Shown: positions 20,299 to 28,965 of the stretch, piece after piece
How positions within the stretch are numbered: the stretch's first letter is position 1
Layout: each line of letters starts with the position of its first letter
From: a virus
Direction: 5' to 3' (one strand)
Length of the DNA stretch: 29,589 nt
IMG/VR virus record: IMGVR_UViG_3300007735_000584
Coordinates: 1-29,589 of that record
Program-made: the position numbers and the translations under genes
Notes under the pieces: model-generated
What the model saw: the letters and a program-made list of their open reading frames with translations, nothing else
What the model was told of the DNA's origin: nothing
Databases searched by the model: none

Positions 20299-21450
20299 TT
20301 GAGAATAGAACTTTCCGAACCACACATTAACCAACAAAGAATCCTTGATAGTTCAGCAAGGTTCAGAGTAGTTATGTGTGGGCGAAGGTTCGGTAAATCT
20401 GAATTAAGCCAAATAGAAATCATTACTAATGGCTTAATGGGAAAGAACGTAGCCTATATTACACCTACCTACAAACTTGCTAAAACATTTTTTGAGAAAC
20501 TTACGCAGGTTGTTCCATTTGAAAACAATAAGTCAGACCTAATAATGAACTTCCCTAATGGAGGTTCAGTTGAGTTTTTTACAGGCGAAAGATTGGATAA
20601 TTTAAGAGGTCGCAAATTTCACTTCGTAGTAATAGATGAAGCAAGTTTTATTCCGAACCTGGAAGATGGATGGTTAAACTCAATAAGACCTACCTTAACT
20701 GATTACAAAGGAAAGGCACTATTCGTTTCAACTCCTAAAGGGAAGAACTATTTCTATTCGCTATTTATGAACAATAGTAATGAATGGGAATCATTCAAGT
20801 TCAGCACTTACGATAATCCTTACATTGATAAGAACGAAATAGATGATGCAAGGCGTCAACTTCCTGAAGCCGTCTTTGAACAAGAATATATGGCTAACCC
20901 TATGGAAAACGCAGCCAATCCATTCGGAAGTCAACAAATCAATTCTTGCGTTAAACCTTTATCCACATTACCACCTTCTTACTACGGAATAGATTTGGCT
21001 AAATCATTTGACTATTCGGTTATTATCGGACTTGACAAGAACGGAGTAGTAAGTTATTTTAACCGATTCCAAAAGGATTGGAAGCATACAAGAGAAACCA
21101 TTCTTTCAATAGATAGAAGCAAACCTGTTTACATAGATAGCACAGGCGTAGGGGATGCAATAACTGAAGACCTGCAGAAGCATTTTAACTCAATGACAGG
21201 GTTTAAGTACACTGCACATTCAAAGCAGCAATTAATGGAACTATTGGCTTCTAAAATACATTCACAAGAAATAGGTTATCCTGAAGGTGAAATTAAAAAT
21301 GAATTAGAAATCTTTGAATACCAATACACTTCTACAGGGGTTAGATATAACGCACCTTCAGGGTACCACGATGACTGCGTCAATGCTTTGGCTTTAGCCA
21401 TTAAGTGCAAGAACGAAAATAAGCTAACAGGGGTTTATAGATATATTTAA
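20299..21450 (+). CDS. terL: Terminase large subunit
   Basis: A 383-aa protein with the ATPase and nuclease parts of the DNA-packaging motor. Walker A is CGRRFGKSE (about residues 27-35), Walker B with catalytic Glu is FVVIDEAS (about 108-115), coupling motif VSTPKGKNYF. The nuclease aspartates are in YYGIDLAKSFDYSV, VYIDSTGVGD and HDDCVNALALA. The start must be TTG at 20299, because the first ATG falls inside the Walker A region. It is somewhat shorter than many TerL proteins but has all key motifs. A structured element and a 138-base gap precede it. Confidence 0.95.
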   Translation: MRIELSEPHINQQRILDSSARFRVVMCGRRFGKSELSQIEIITNGLMGKNVAYITPTYKLAKTFFEKLTQVVPFENNKSDLIMNFPNGGSVEFFTGERLDNLRGRKFHFVVIDEASFIPNLEDGWLNSIRPTLTDYKGKALFVSTPKGKNYFYSLFMNNSNEWESFKFSTYDNPYIDKNEIDDARRQLPEAVFEQEYMANPMENAANPFGSQQINSCVKPLSTLPPSYYGIDLAKSFDYSVIIGLDKNGVVSYFNRFQKDWKHTRETILSIDRSKPVYIDSTGVGDAITEDLQKHFNSMTGFKYTAHSKQQLMELLASKIHSQEIGYPEGEIKNELEIFEYQYTSTGVRYNAPSGYHDDCVNALALAIKCKNENKLTGVYRYI

Positions 21451-21476
21451 AATCTTCATCTAAATAGTCAACAAAA

Positions 21477-21495
21477 TTTATATCATATATTATGA
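21477..21495 (+). promoter_or_regulatory. Shared TTTATATCATAT start-site motif (copy 1)
   Basis: TTTATATCATAT (21477-21488) lies directly before ATG 21492. The same 12 bases occur at 28947-28958 before ATG 28962. These are two of the few late genes that start after a real intergenic gap, so the motif may be part of a late promoter or a translation start signal. Confidence 0.4.
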
Positions 21496-22124
21496 GGTTA
21501 ACAATCAAACAATTTCAGGACATTATAGAAGTAAATAAAATGTCTTTAGATGACCTGGAAAAGTCAATTTTCTTTGTAATGATTCTTACAGGGAAAACTG
21601 AATTTGAAGTCAATAAAATGTCCGTAAAACGTTTTAATAAGCTATGTAAAAGGGTTTTAGATGAGTTTGAAATAATGGCTAAAGGATTAAATGACCAAAA
21701 GCCAACTAACTTAATTAAAGCAAATGGAACTTGGTATTGGTTGGACTACGATATTAAGAAAATGAACACAGGGCAATATGTGGAAACTGCTACATTCGGA
21801 GTTGATTTGTTGTCTAACCTTCACAAGTTGTTGGCGACAATGGCAACACCTATGAAATGGACTTGGAAAGGATTAAAGAAGATAAAAGAAAAAGACCACG
21901 AGAAGGTTGCAGAGGATATGCTTGATGCTGATTTTAGGCATTGTTACCATGCGGCGGTTTTTTTTTACGCAGTTTTCAAGGAATCAATTCTGAATTTAAA
22001 ACCTTATTTGGAAAATCAGACGGACAAGAAGAAGGAACTGAACGAAGCGTTGATTGGTTTCAGCAAAATTTCGGTTGGTTCTATAATGCCAAAATGGTTT
22101 CAAAATTTGAAAATATCAGTTTAG
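21492..22124 (+). CDS. Tail assembly chaperone-like protein, short form
   Basis: A 210-aa protein directly after terL and before the tail genes. It is helical, with MRLTIKQFQDIIEV, FFVMILTGKTEFEVNKMSVKRFNKLC and ADFRHCYHAAVFFYAVFKESILNL, and has no signal peptide. Position, helical nature and a -1 open frame continuing past its stop (to 22237) fit the G/GT type of tail chaperone, which keeps the tape measure soluble during tail assembly. It is longer than lambda gpG (140 aa). The nine-T run at 21958-21966 lies inside the gene. Identification is by context and frameshift, not by sequence similarity. Confidence 0.55.
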   Translation: MRLTIKQFQDIIEVNKMSLDDLEKSIFFVMILTGKTEFEVNKMSVKRFNKLCKRVLDEFEIMAKGLNDQKPTNLIKANGTWYWLDYDIKKMNTGQYVETATFGVDLLSNLHKLLATMATPMKWTWKGLKKIKEKDHEKVAEDMLDADFRHCYHAAVFFYAVFKESILNLKPYLENQTDKKKELNEALIGFSKISVGSIMPKWFQNLKISV

Positions 22125-22237
22125 GTGAAGTTTGGGAATTGCCACCAATGCAGTTTCTAAATGATTTAACTTATATAAAATTTAAAAACGATTGGGATGC
22201 CGAAGTCATTCGCAAAAGCACAAGCAGACGCACTTAA
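21492..22237 (+). CDS. Predicted -1 frameshift product of the tail chaperone-like gene (long form)
   Basis: In the zero frame, codons CAA AAT TTG contain A AAT TTG (22103-22109), an exact X XXY YYZ slippery heptamer. Slipping back one base after codon 206 leads into an open frame of 42 residues, ENISLGEVWELPPMQFLNDL then TYIKFKNDWDAEVIRKSTSR, ending at 22237. This 248-aa product corresponds to a gpGT-type fusion. The extension looks like real protein, has no good start of its own, and its end overlaps the next gene by 41 bases. No strong downstream pseudoknot is obvious. Confidence 0.6.
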
Positions 22238-22835
22238 TTTTTTAGGCGGTCAAGACAGAGATGAATTTGTTCCTTTTGTTGCTCGTACTATATTAGAGCA
22301 ATATGGAGCAGATTTCAAAATCCTTCTTGAAAAATATATTAATTCAAGGCAGGTTGTAGCAAGTGGAAAGTTAGCGGATTCAATAACATCTGAAGTTGAC
22401 AATGATGGCAATAGGTTAACAATTAAAATGTTAGATTATTTTGATTTCCCTAACGAAGGTGTTAGAGGTTGGGGTAGTTCAAAGAATGCTCCTGCAAGTC
22501 CTTACACATATAGAAGAAAAGCAAAGACAAATTCTAACGGACAATTCCAAGCATCCATAAAAGAATATATTTTAAGCGGTAAAGCAAAGGTTAAAAATAT
22601 CAAAGCACCTGTTGGATTAGAAAGGAAAGTAGATAGAGGCAAAAAGAAATCTTTAATAGATAAGCAAGTTGATAACTTGATTTATATGATTAAGAGATAC
22701 GGAATAAAACGAACTGAATATTTCAATGATGCTTTTGAAGAAGCGTTTAAAGATATTGATGTAGTAATGGGTGAAGCGTTGGGAATAGATATAGCGTTGA
22801 ACATTCAAACAATAAGCAGTAAAAAAGTAAAGTAA
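22197..22835 (+). CDS. Putative tail-completion or minor virion protein
   Basis: A 212-aa basic protein. It has an N-terminal helical region (DEFVPFVARTILEQYGADFKILLEKYI), a strand-rich middle (ASGKLADSITSEV, LTIKMLDYFDFPNEGVRGWG), and a C-terminal helical part with YMIKRYGIKRTEYFNDAF. The layout resembles HK97 gp10-type tail-completion proteins or related neck components. Its start overlaps the frameshifted frame by 41 bases and its stop overlaps the next start. Precise role uncertain. Confidence 0.5.
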   Translation: MPKSFAKAQADALNFLGGQDRDEFVPFVARTILEQYGADFKILLEKYINSRQVVASGKLADSITSEVDNDGNRLTIKMLDYFDFPNEGVRGWGSSKNAPASPYTYRRKAKTNSNGQFQASIKEYILSGKAKVKNIKAPVGLERKVDRGKKKSLIDKQVDNLIYMIKRYGIKRTEYFNDAFEEAFKDIDVVMGEALGIDIALNIQTISSKKVK

Positions 22836-23998
22836 TGGCGATTAGTAGTTTAATAAATCCTTCAGGAAAGCCAAGCGTACAAGATAATCTTTGGCATATA
22901 GCGACAAGCAGCAATTCAGGACAAACAGATTTTAAGTTTGTCTTTGATGTTTATAAAGGTAATGAGCAATTAATTAGAGCAAAGATTTATCCTAACCCTT
23001 CAAATGGCAAAGGTTATTTTGATGCAGGACCAATAGTGCGTAATGAAATGGATTATTCTTGGTTCAATCCTGATGGGGAGTTCTTTAGTGTTGAATTAAA
23101 TGAAAGCGGACAGATTGCAAGAACATATACTATAAAAGTAGGCGAGGATTATTCAGGTGTAACTAATTTGAATTTGGCTTCAGGTAATGTAACTGCTTAT
23201 AATTGGTCAGCACCTTTGTTTAAAAGAAGGATTAACGATTTATCAGTAAAGGATAATAAGTTTTTAACTGATAGGTTTTTAAATGCCTATTCTAATTTTG
23301 GTGAGGATTTATACATAGGAGTTCACGAGTTAACTAATGTAGTTATTCAAAAGTTTCAATCTAACGGAACAAATACAAATTCAAGCACTTTCACACCTTC
23401 ACCTGGTTCATCTGAATACTACCAAATAAATGCAAGTCCTGACGCTGTAAATGATTTAATAGGAAGTTCTTTTATAGATTCAAACACAAATTATTATTTA
23501 GTAAAGATTAACGCAGGTGGAAGCAATATTCAATTAAAAGTAAATGTTGTTTGCAATGGTAAGTTTACACCTATTCCACTTCATTTTATGAATGCTTATG
23601 GAGTTTTTGAAACTGCACGTTTTGAGTTAGTGAACAGATTAAGTAAAGATTTAGAACGAAAGACATTTGAAAAACGTGATTATGAGTTCGGCAGTTCTTC
23701 CGTGAATTATTATTCAACAAATGGAAGTAATAAAAAATATGTTGAAAGTAAAATCAATTACGGAAGTAAAATTAATTGGAACTATAAACTAACAATGTAT
23801 CCGCCTACAGATTCAGATTATCAATGGTTAGCACAGCTAATTGATAGTCCTATAATCTATGTTGAAATAGATTCTGAATACTATCCTGTAACGATTAAGG
23901 AAACGAACTACGAATATAGTAAGCACGATTTTAACGGATTAAGACCTTTAGAATTGAATATTGAAATGAACCAAAAAAGATTTGGATATAAACGATAA
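22835..23998 (+). CDS. Tail protein, Dit-like or baseplate component
   Basis: A 387-aa beta-rich protein without signal or membrane segment. It has an N-terminal part with GYFDAGPIVRNEMDY and a C-terminal part with SDYQWLAQLIDSPIIYVEIDSEYYPVTIKETNYEY, which resembles the way distal-tail (Dit) proteins end. It starts one base into the previous stop and is followed by the large tail-tip-like gene, also with a 1-base overlap. It is probably a tail-tip or baseplate hub component. The assignment comes from size, composition and order. Confidence 0.55.
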   Translation: MAISSLINPSGKPSVQDNLWHIATSSNSGQTDFKFVFDVYKGNEQLIRAKIYPNPSNGKGYFDAGPIVRNEMDYSWFNPDGEFFSVELNESGQIARTYTIKVGEDYSGVTNLNLASGNVTAYNWSAPLFKRRINDLSVKDNKFLTDRFLNAYSNFGEDLYIGVHELTNVVIQKFQSNGTNTNSSTFTPSPGSSEYYQINASPDAVNDLIGSSFIDSNTNYYLVKINAGGSNIQLKVNVVCNGKFTPIPLHFMNAYGVFETARFELVNRLSKDLERKTFEKRDYEFGSSSVNYYSTNGSNKKYVESKINYGSKINWNYKLTMYPPTDSDYQWLAQLIDSPIIYVEIDSEYYPVTIKETNYEYSKHDFNGLRPLELNIEMNQKRFGYKR

Positions 23999-26181
23999 TG
24001 GTAACAATATATTTAGAAGATAACGAGTTAGATGTAAAGGAAGGTTTTAGTCAACAGATAACCTACCAAATAGATGATATAAAGAATTTAGATTCTAAAA
24101 CTACATCATTTAGTAAAACTATTGTTCTTCCTGGAACTGCAAGGAATAACAGAATCTTTGGCAATATATTTGAGTTTAGCAATTCTAATTTTTACGATTC
24201 AGAGAATCCTAATTCATTTTATAATTTCAATGCTTCAAAATCTGCAGTTGCAAGATTAGATATAAACGGACTAACGATTATTAAAGGTGTTTTAAGATTA
24301 CTTCAGATAGTTGTTGACAATGGTAGCGTTGAATATGAAGTTGCAATCTTTGGCGAATTGGGTGGTTTTGTAAATTCTTTAGGTAATAGCAAGTTAGAAG
24401 ATTTAGATTTTTCAGAGTTTGACCAAGTATATTCTTTAACAAATATTGTGAATAGTTGGGATTCTTCAGGATGCGTTTTTCCTTTAATAGATTATGGGTT
24501 AGTAAGTACTAATAAAATAAATTACCAATATAAAGCATTTAGACCTGCTTTCTTTGTTCGTGATTATTTAGACAAAATAATTACAGATGCAGGTTATACT
24601 TATGAAAGTGCTTTCTTTAATACAAATTTTTTCAAATCATTAATAATACCTTATAATAGGAAAACATTAACAAGGCGTTCAAATTCAGGTTTTAATGTTG
24701 AAACAAAAAGACATACATACAATTCAGGAAATACACCTGGTATTTCAGAATTAAAAGAAATAAATATTCAGTATGACAAAAGCATTGCTTTAGGAAGTTT
24801 TACTGCTAATGTTGGATTCAATCAATTTACTTATTCAAGTGCTACAGCATTGGTTGGTAAATTAGAAGTCAATGTTAAATTTAGTTATACAAAACCAACT
24901 GCCGACCCTTTACAATATATTCTTTATTTGAACGGAAGTCCTATTGTTTCAGTTGAAATAGGTGACGGATTTAGTACAGGTGATGTTTCACAATTATTTA
25001 CTATTGATAGTATAACTATTAACAATGGTGATATTTTAAATGCAGTTATAAGGGGTTACACTTCAACTTCTGCAGGATTTACATTAAGATATGTTAATAC
25101 AAATATTGGAACAAATAACTTTTTAAAGATAACAGCTTTACAAGTTTTTGAAGTACCTGTTAATCTTAATGAGCAAATAATAGCAAATGATACTTTGCCA
25201 CAAAACATTTTCCAAAAGGATTTTTTTAGTTCTATTGTGAAGATGTTTTATTTAATGATTACAGAAGATAAATTCAAGGAGAAGCATTTAATCATTGAAC
25301 CCTGGATAGATTTTTATAATTTAGATACAACAACTTATTTAGATTGGTCAGATAAGATTGATAGAAGCCAACCGATTAAGATTAAGCCAATGTCTGAAAT
25401 TAATGCAAGGTTTTATAATCTTAATTACAAAACTGATAATGATTTTTATAATGAAGATTACAAAAAGAAATATAATGAAAATTATGGAAATGTAATCTTT
25501 GATAATCAATTAGATTTTGCAAAGGATAGTTCTACAACTGAAGTAATATTTTCAGCAACTCCATTAGTAGGTTATGCTGATAAAGATAAAGTTGTTTCTA
25601 CGATATTTAAACAGCAAAACAATTCAACAACAACTGCAGTAGAAGAACAAATAAGCGTAAATATTAGGATTCTACAATATAAAAAACTTACTAAACAAGG
25701 TGGTTATGATGATTGGAATATTTTGAATGGTGTAAGTAATTTGGGTACTTATGATGTTTTTCCTTATGCAGGTCATTTAGACAATCCAACAGAGCCTTTA
25801 ATAGATTTAAACTTTGGAGCAACTAAAGAACTTTACTTTGATTTAGTAGGTGGAACATTAAGCAATAATCTTTTTAATGTTTATTATTCATCTTATATGG
25901 CTGAAATAACCGATAAGGATTCAAGGTTAGTTTCTGCTAAAATAAAATTAACTGAAAACGATATTTATAACCTGGACTTTGGCAGGTTCATTTGGCTTGA
26001 TGGTGTGCTTTATAGATTATACAAAATAAATGATTATACAGAAGGAGAGATTTGCGAAGTGGAATTGTTAAGAGTTATTTATACTACCTATGAATTACCA
26101 ACTGAAGAAAATTGTATAGCAACTGAAAGCGGATTGTGTTTACAAACAGAAAATGAAAATATAATAATAACAGAAAATTAA
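23998..26181 (+). CDS. Large tail-tip / baseplate hub-like protein
   Basis: A 727-aa protein, beta-rich throughout. The N-terminus VTIYLEDNELDVKEGFSQQITYQI is followed by KTTSFSKTIVLPGTARNNRIFG, a stretch I recognise from big tail proteins of Bacteroidota phages, then YLDKIITDAGYTYES and a long C-terminal region with WIDFYNLDTTTYLDW. Size and place fit a tail-tip hub (Tal-like) protein that contacts the host. It starts right at the stop of the Dit-like gene. I see no peptidase or lysozyme motif. Confidence 0.6.
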   Translation: MVTIYLEDNELDVKEGFSQQITYQIDDIKNLDSKTTSFSKTIVLPGTARNNRIFGNIFEFSNSNFYDSENPNSFYNFNASKSAVARLDINGLTIIKGVLRLLQIVVDNGSVEYEVAIFGELGGFVNSLGNSKLEDLDFSEFDQVYSLTNIVNSWDSSGCVFPLIDYGLVSTNKINYQYKAFRPAFFVRDYLDKIITDAGYTYESAFFNTNFFKSLIIPYNRKTLTRRSNSGFNVETKRHTYNSGNTPGISELKEINIQYDKSIALGSFTANVGFNQFTYSSATALVGKLEVNVKFSYTKPTADPLQYILYLNGSPIVSVEIGDGFSTGDVSQLFTIDSITINNGDILNAVIRGYTSTSAGFTLRYVNTNIGTNNFLKITALQVFEVPVNLNEQIIANDTLPQNIFQKDFFSSIVKMFYLMITEDKFKEKHLIIEPWIDFYNLDTTTYLDWSDKIDRSQPIKIKPMSEINARFYNLNYKTDNDFYNEDYKKKYNENYGNVIFDNQLDFAKDSSTTEVIFSATPLVGYADKDKVVSTIFKQQNNSTTTAVEEQISVNIRILQYKKLTKQGGYDDWNILNGVSNLGTYDVFPYAGHLDNPTEPLIDLNFGATKELYFDLVGGTLSNNLFNVYYSSYMAEITDKDSRLVSAKIKLTENDIYNLDFGRFIWLDGVLYRLYKINDYTEGEICEVELLRVIYTTYELPTEENCIATESGLCLQTENENIIITEN

Positions 26182-26186
26182 AAACT

Positions 26187-26648
26187 ATGGCTATTAAAAT
26201 AAGCGAATTAACATCAGTAACGAGTATAGCAGGAACGGAGGTTATTCCTGTTGTTCAAAGTGCAACAACAAAGAAAGCTACTATTGATGATTTATTAGGG
26301 TACAAAGTATTTATAGCGAATTTAACTTATGATACTTTGAATGCTGAATTTAATAATGATGTCTTTAAAGATACAATTACAGGACTATCATTTAGTAGAA
26401 CTTCTGCAGGACAATATACAATAGATAGTGCAGGTTCATTATTTACTGCAAATAAAACCTATGTAATGATAAATCAAAACAATTATTCAGGTGCAGGTGG
26501 TGCAGGTAATTTTACTTATAATATGGCTTGGAGAAGCAATACTTCTACAATAGTAATACAAACTGCAGATGTTGATGTTGAAGGTGCGAATGTTACATAT
26601 GATGATTTATTAAGCAACTTATCTATAGAAATCCGTGTTTACCCTTAA
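26187..26648 (+). CDS. Small tail or head-fibre-like protein
   Basis: A 153-aa protein starting 5 bases after the previous stop. The N-terminus MAIKISELTSVTSIAGTEVIPVVQSATTKKATIDDLLGY is a pattern typical of fibre-type virion proteins (KISELT, then GTEVIPVVQ, then T-x-x-DL). The remainder is beta-rich with Gly/Ala-rich turns (NYSGAGGAGNF) and ends in SIEIRVYP. It is likely a minor virion protein displayed on tail or head. The leader TTAAAAACTATG resembles the A-rich leaders of other genes. Confidence 0.6.
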   Translation: MAIKISELTSVTSIAGTEVIPVVQSATTKKATIDDLLGYKVFIANLTYDTLNAEFNNDVFKDTITGLSFSRTSAGQYTIDSAGSLFTANKTYVMINQNNYSGAGGAGNFTYNMAWRSNTSTIVIQTADVDVEGANVTYDDLLSNLSIEIRVYP

Positions 26649-26658
26649 AAATTAAGAG

Positions 26659-28881
26659 ATGGCAAAACAAGTAATTGCTTTAGAAGCAACATTAAATAGT
26701 AGTCCTGCCGAAGGTTCGGTAAAAAGTTTAAAAGCACAATTAAGGGAAGCACAGGCAGAGGTTGTTAATATGTCTGAAAAGTTTGGTGAAACATCAATAC
26801 AGGCAGCAAATGCAGCAAGAAAGGCAGCAGAACTTAAAGATAAAATTGGAGATGCTAAAGGATTAACAGACGCATTCAATCCTGATAGAAAATTCAATGC
26901 TTTTGCAGGTGCTTTGCAAGGTGTTGTTGGTGGATTTACTGCGGTTCAGGGAGCAATGGGTTTAGTGGGTTCTGAATCTAAAGATGTAGAAAAAATATTG
27001 TTGAAGGTTCAATCAGCTATGGCTTTAAGTCAGGGGATAAATGCTGTTACAGAATCAATAAATGCATTTAAAAGTTTAAGAACTCTTTTAATAACTATAC
27101 CTATAGTTCAAAAAGCTATAACTGCAGCTCAATGGTTATGGAATGCTGCAATGAATGCCAATCCTATTGGTGCTATAATAATAACTATAACAGCATTAAT
27201 AGCAGGAATATCAGCATTGACATCCTGGTTATCAGATAGTGCAGAAGCTGAAAAAGAACAAGCAGAAGAAACAGAAAAAGCAACTAAAGCACTTGAAGAC
27301 CAAAAATATGCATATGAAAAAAACAATAAAGAATTAGAAAAAAATCAACAATATACTATTGATTTAGCAAAAGCTAAAAGTGCGAGTACGAAAGAAATAA
27401 GAGAATTAGAAAAAAAATTGATTGATGAAAAAATTGCACATCTTAAAAATGCTCAACAGATAGCATGGGCAACATATGAAACAAATAAAAACACTTTAGC
27501 AAAAAGAATAAATGCAGACGCATCAGATGAAATGATAGCAAAGGCAGGAGATTTGATGAATGCATCATTTGAACAGGTTGCTAATGTTACAAAAGATTTA
27601 TCTAACGCATTAACGGAAAGAGAAGATTTACAAAAAAAGCATAACGTAGAAATTGAATCAGAAAATACACAAGCTAATGAAAAAGCAAAGGAACAAAGAA
27701 AAAAGAATAATGAAGAATTATTACAAGAAAATGAAAAACAAAATGAATTACAAAGACAATTAACCCAAAAAAATTATTTAGATTCAATTAAGGATGCTGA
27801 ATTTAAAGCAAAGGAAGAATTAAGAATAAACTTTGAAAATAAGAAAAAAGAAATTGAAGATTCTAAAGCATCAACAAAAGAAAAAAACGAATCAATAGTT
27901 TTATTAGAACAGGAATATAATAATGCAAAACAAAAATTAGATGAAGATTCAGCAAAGAAAAGAGCAGAGCAAAGAAAGGCAACTGATGAATTAATAAAAA
28001 GGAATCGTTTAGAATCTATAAAGGATGAAAATCTAAAAGCACAGGAGCAAATAGAAAACAGCAGAAAGGATGAACTTGCTGCTAATTTAGAAAAGCTAAA
28101 TCAAAAGCTAATAGATGAACAGCAATTCCTTCAAAATAAGGAGTTAATAAATGTTTATTATGATGGGTTGCAAAAAAATAGGATAGATAAACATAATGAA
28201 GATTTAAAAGAAAAAGAAAGAAAGCAAAATGAGGAATTATTAAAAGCGAGAAAAGCAGCAGCCGATGCTTCAGTAGAAATAACACAAGCTGAAACAGAGG
28301 CAAAGCAAAAACTTCAGGATTCTTACTTAAATGCTATTGGTGCAGGATTAGGAATCCTTAAAATGTTTGGTGAAAAGAATAAGGGGTTGCAAAAAGCATT
28401 GTTGATTGCTGAAAATGGATTGACTATTGCAAGAATTATATTGGATACTCAAAGAGGTATAGTAGCAGCTAAAGCAACACTTTTAGGAATACCACCTTTT
28501 TTACCTGGTCCTTTGCCATTGCCTAACCCTAAATATATTAAAGCTGCTGTTCTTGCTAATGCTTCAGTAGCACAAGCAAAAATAAATGCAGGAATAGGTA
28601 TTGCACAGGCATTGGCAGCAACTGCAAAAGGTCTTTCTTCAATCGGTGGTGGTGGTTCTGCAGGTGGTGGCGGTTCAGTTAATGCAGGTGGTGGTGTTGG
28701 TGGCGGTGCTACAGGTGGAGTTACTGCTCCTGTTGCTCCGCAACTTTCAAATACTATTCTAAATCAACAGGCAATAAATCAGCAAGGTAATGCAGCTATT
28801 AGAACCTATGTTGTAGAATCTGACGTAGCAGGAAACCAAGAAAGGATTGAAAGATTAAACAGGGCAGCAAGAATAAATTAA
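26659..28881 (+). CDS. Tape measure protein
   Basis: A 740-aa protein whose length sets tail length. It starts with a helical part (ATLNSSPAEGSVKSLKAQLREAQAEV), has a strongly hydrophobic segment at about 135-190 (LLITIPIVQKAITAAQWLW, NPIGAIIITITALIAGISAL), a long Lys/Glu coiled-coil-prone region (about 195-560), a second hydrophobic part (LLGIPPFLPGPLPLPNP) and a Gly-rich stretch (about 665-690) before the end. At about 0.15 nm per residue the tail would be near 110 nm (rule of thumb). It is placed after the tail-tip genes, unlike the usual order with the chaperone directly before it. Confidence 0.85.
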   Translation: MAKQVIALEATLNSSPAEGSVKSLKAQLREAQAEVVNMSEKFGETSIQAANAARKAAELKDKIGDAKGLTDAFNPDRKFNAFAGALQGVVGGFTAVQGAMGLVGSESKDVEKILLKVQSAMALSQGINAVTESINAFKSLRTLLITIPIVQKAITAAQWLWNAAMNANPIGAIIITITALIAGISALTSWLSDSAEAEKEQAEETEKATKALEDQKYAYEKNNKELEKNQQYTIDLAKAKSASTKEIRELEKKLIDEKIAHLKNAQQIAWATYETNKNTLAKRINADASDEMIAKAGDLMNASFEQVANVTKDLSNALTEREDLQKKHNVEIESENTQANEKAKEQRKKNNEELLQENEKQNELQRQLTQKNYLDSIKDAEFKAKEELRINFENKKKEIEDSKASTKEKNESIVLLEQEYNNAKQKLDEDSAKKRAEQRKATDELIKRNRLESIKDENLKAQEQIENSRKDELAANLEKLNQKLIDEQQFLQNKELINVYYDGLQKNRIDKHNEDLKEKERKQNEELLKARKAAADASVEITQAETEAKQKLQDSYLNAIGAGLGILKMFGEKNKGLQKALLIAENGLTIARIILDTQRGIVAAKATLLGIPPFLPGPLPLPNPKYIKAAVLANASVAQAKINAGIGIAQALAATAKGLSSIGGGGSAGGGGSVNAGGGVGGGATGGVTAPVAPQLSNTILNQQAINQQGNAAIRTYVVESDVAGNQERIERLNRAARIN

Positions 28882-28884
28882 TGT

Positions 28885-28925
28885 ACTTGTTAGCATACCA
28901 TAAGAACTGCTAACAAGTCCCTTTT
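28885..28925 (+). terminator. Terminator after the tape measure gene
   Basis: A perfect 10-bp inverted repeat, ACTTGTTAGC (28885-28894) and GCTAACAAGT (28909-28918), with a 14-nt loop, is followed by CCCTTTTAT. The T-tract is short and offset by three C, so termination may be weak. Confidence 0.65.
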
Positions 28926-28946
28926 ATAACTGAATTTCAAAAACTT

Positions 28947-28965
28947 TTTATATCATATTATATGA
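28947..28965 (+). promoter_or_regulatory. Shared TTTATATCATAT start-site motif (copy 2)
   Basis: TTTATATCATAT (28947-28958) directly before ATG 28962, identical to the 12 bases before ATG 21492. It follows a terminator, so a promoter is expected in this gap. Confidence 0.4.

Noticed and set aside
20959-20967. Perfect DnaA box TTATCCACA
   Set aside because: A single copy inside the terL coding sequence (encoding Leu-Ser-Thr), with no cluster around it; expected by chance in 30 kb.
21958-21966. Nine-T run as the frameshift site or as a sequencing error in the chaperone-like gene
   Set aside because: The zero frame stays convincing for a further 50 residues after the run, and the A AAT TTG site near the stop gives a better fusion; the run could still add minor slippage.
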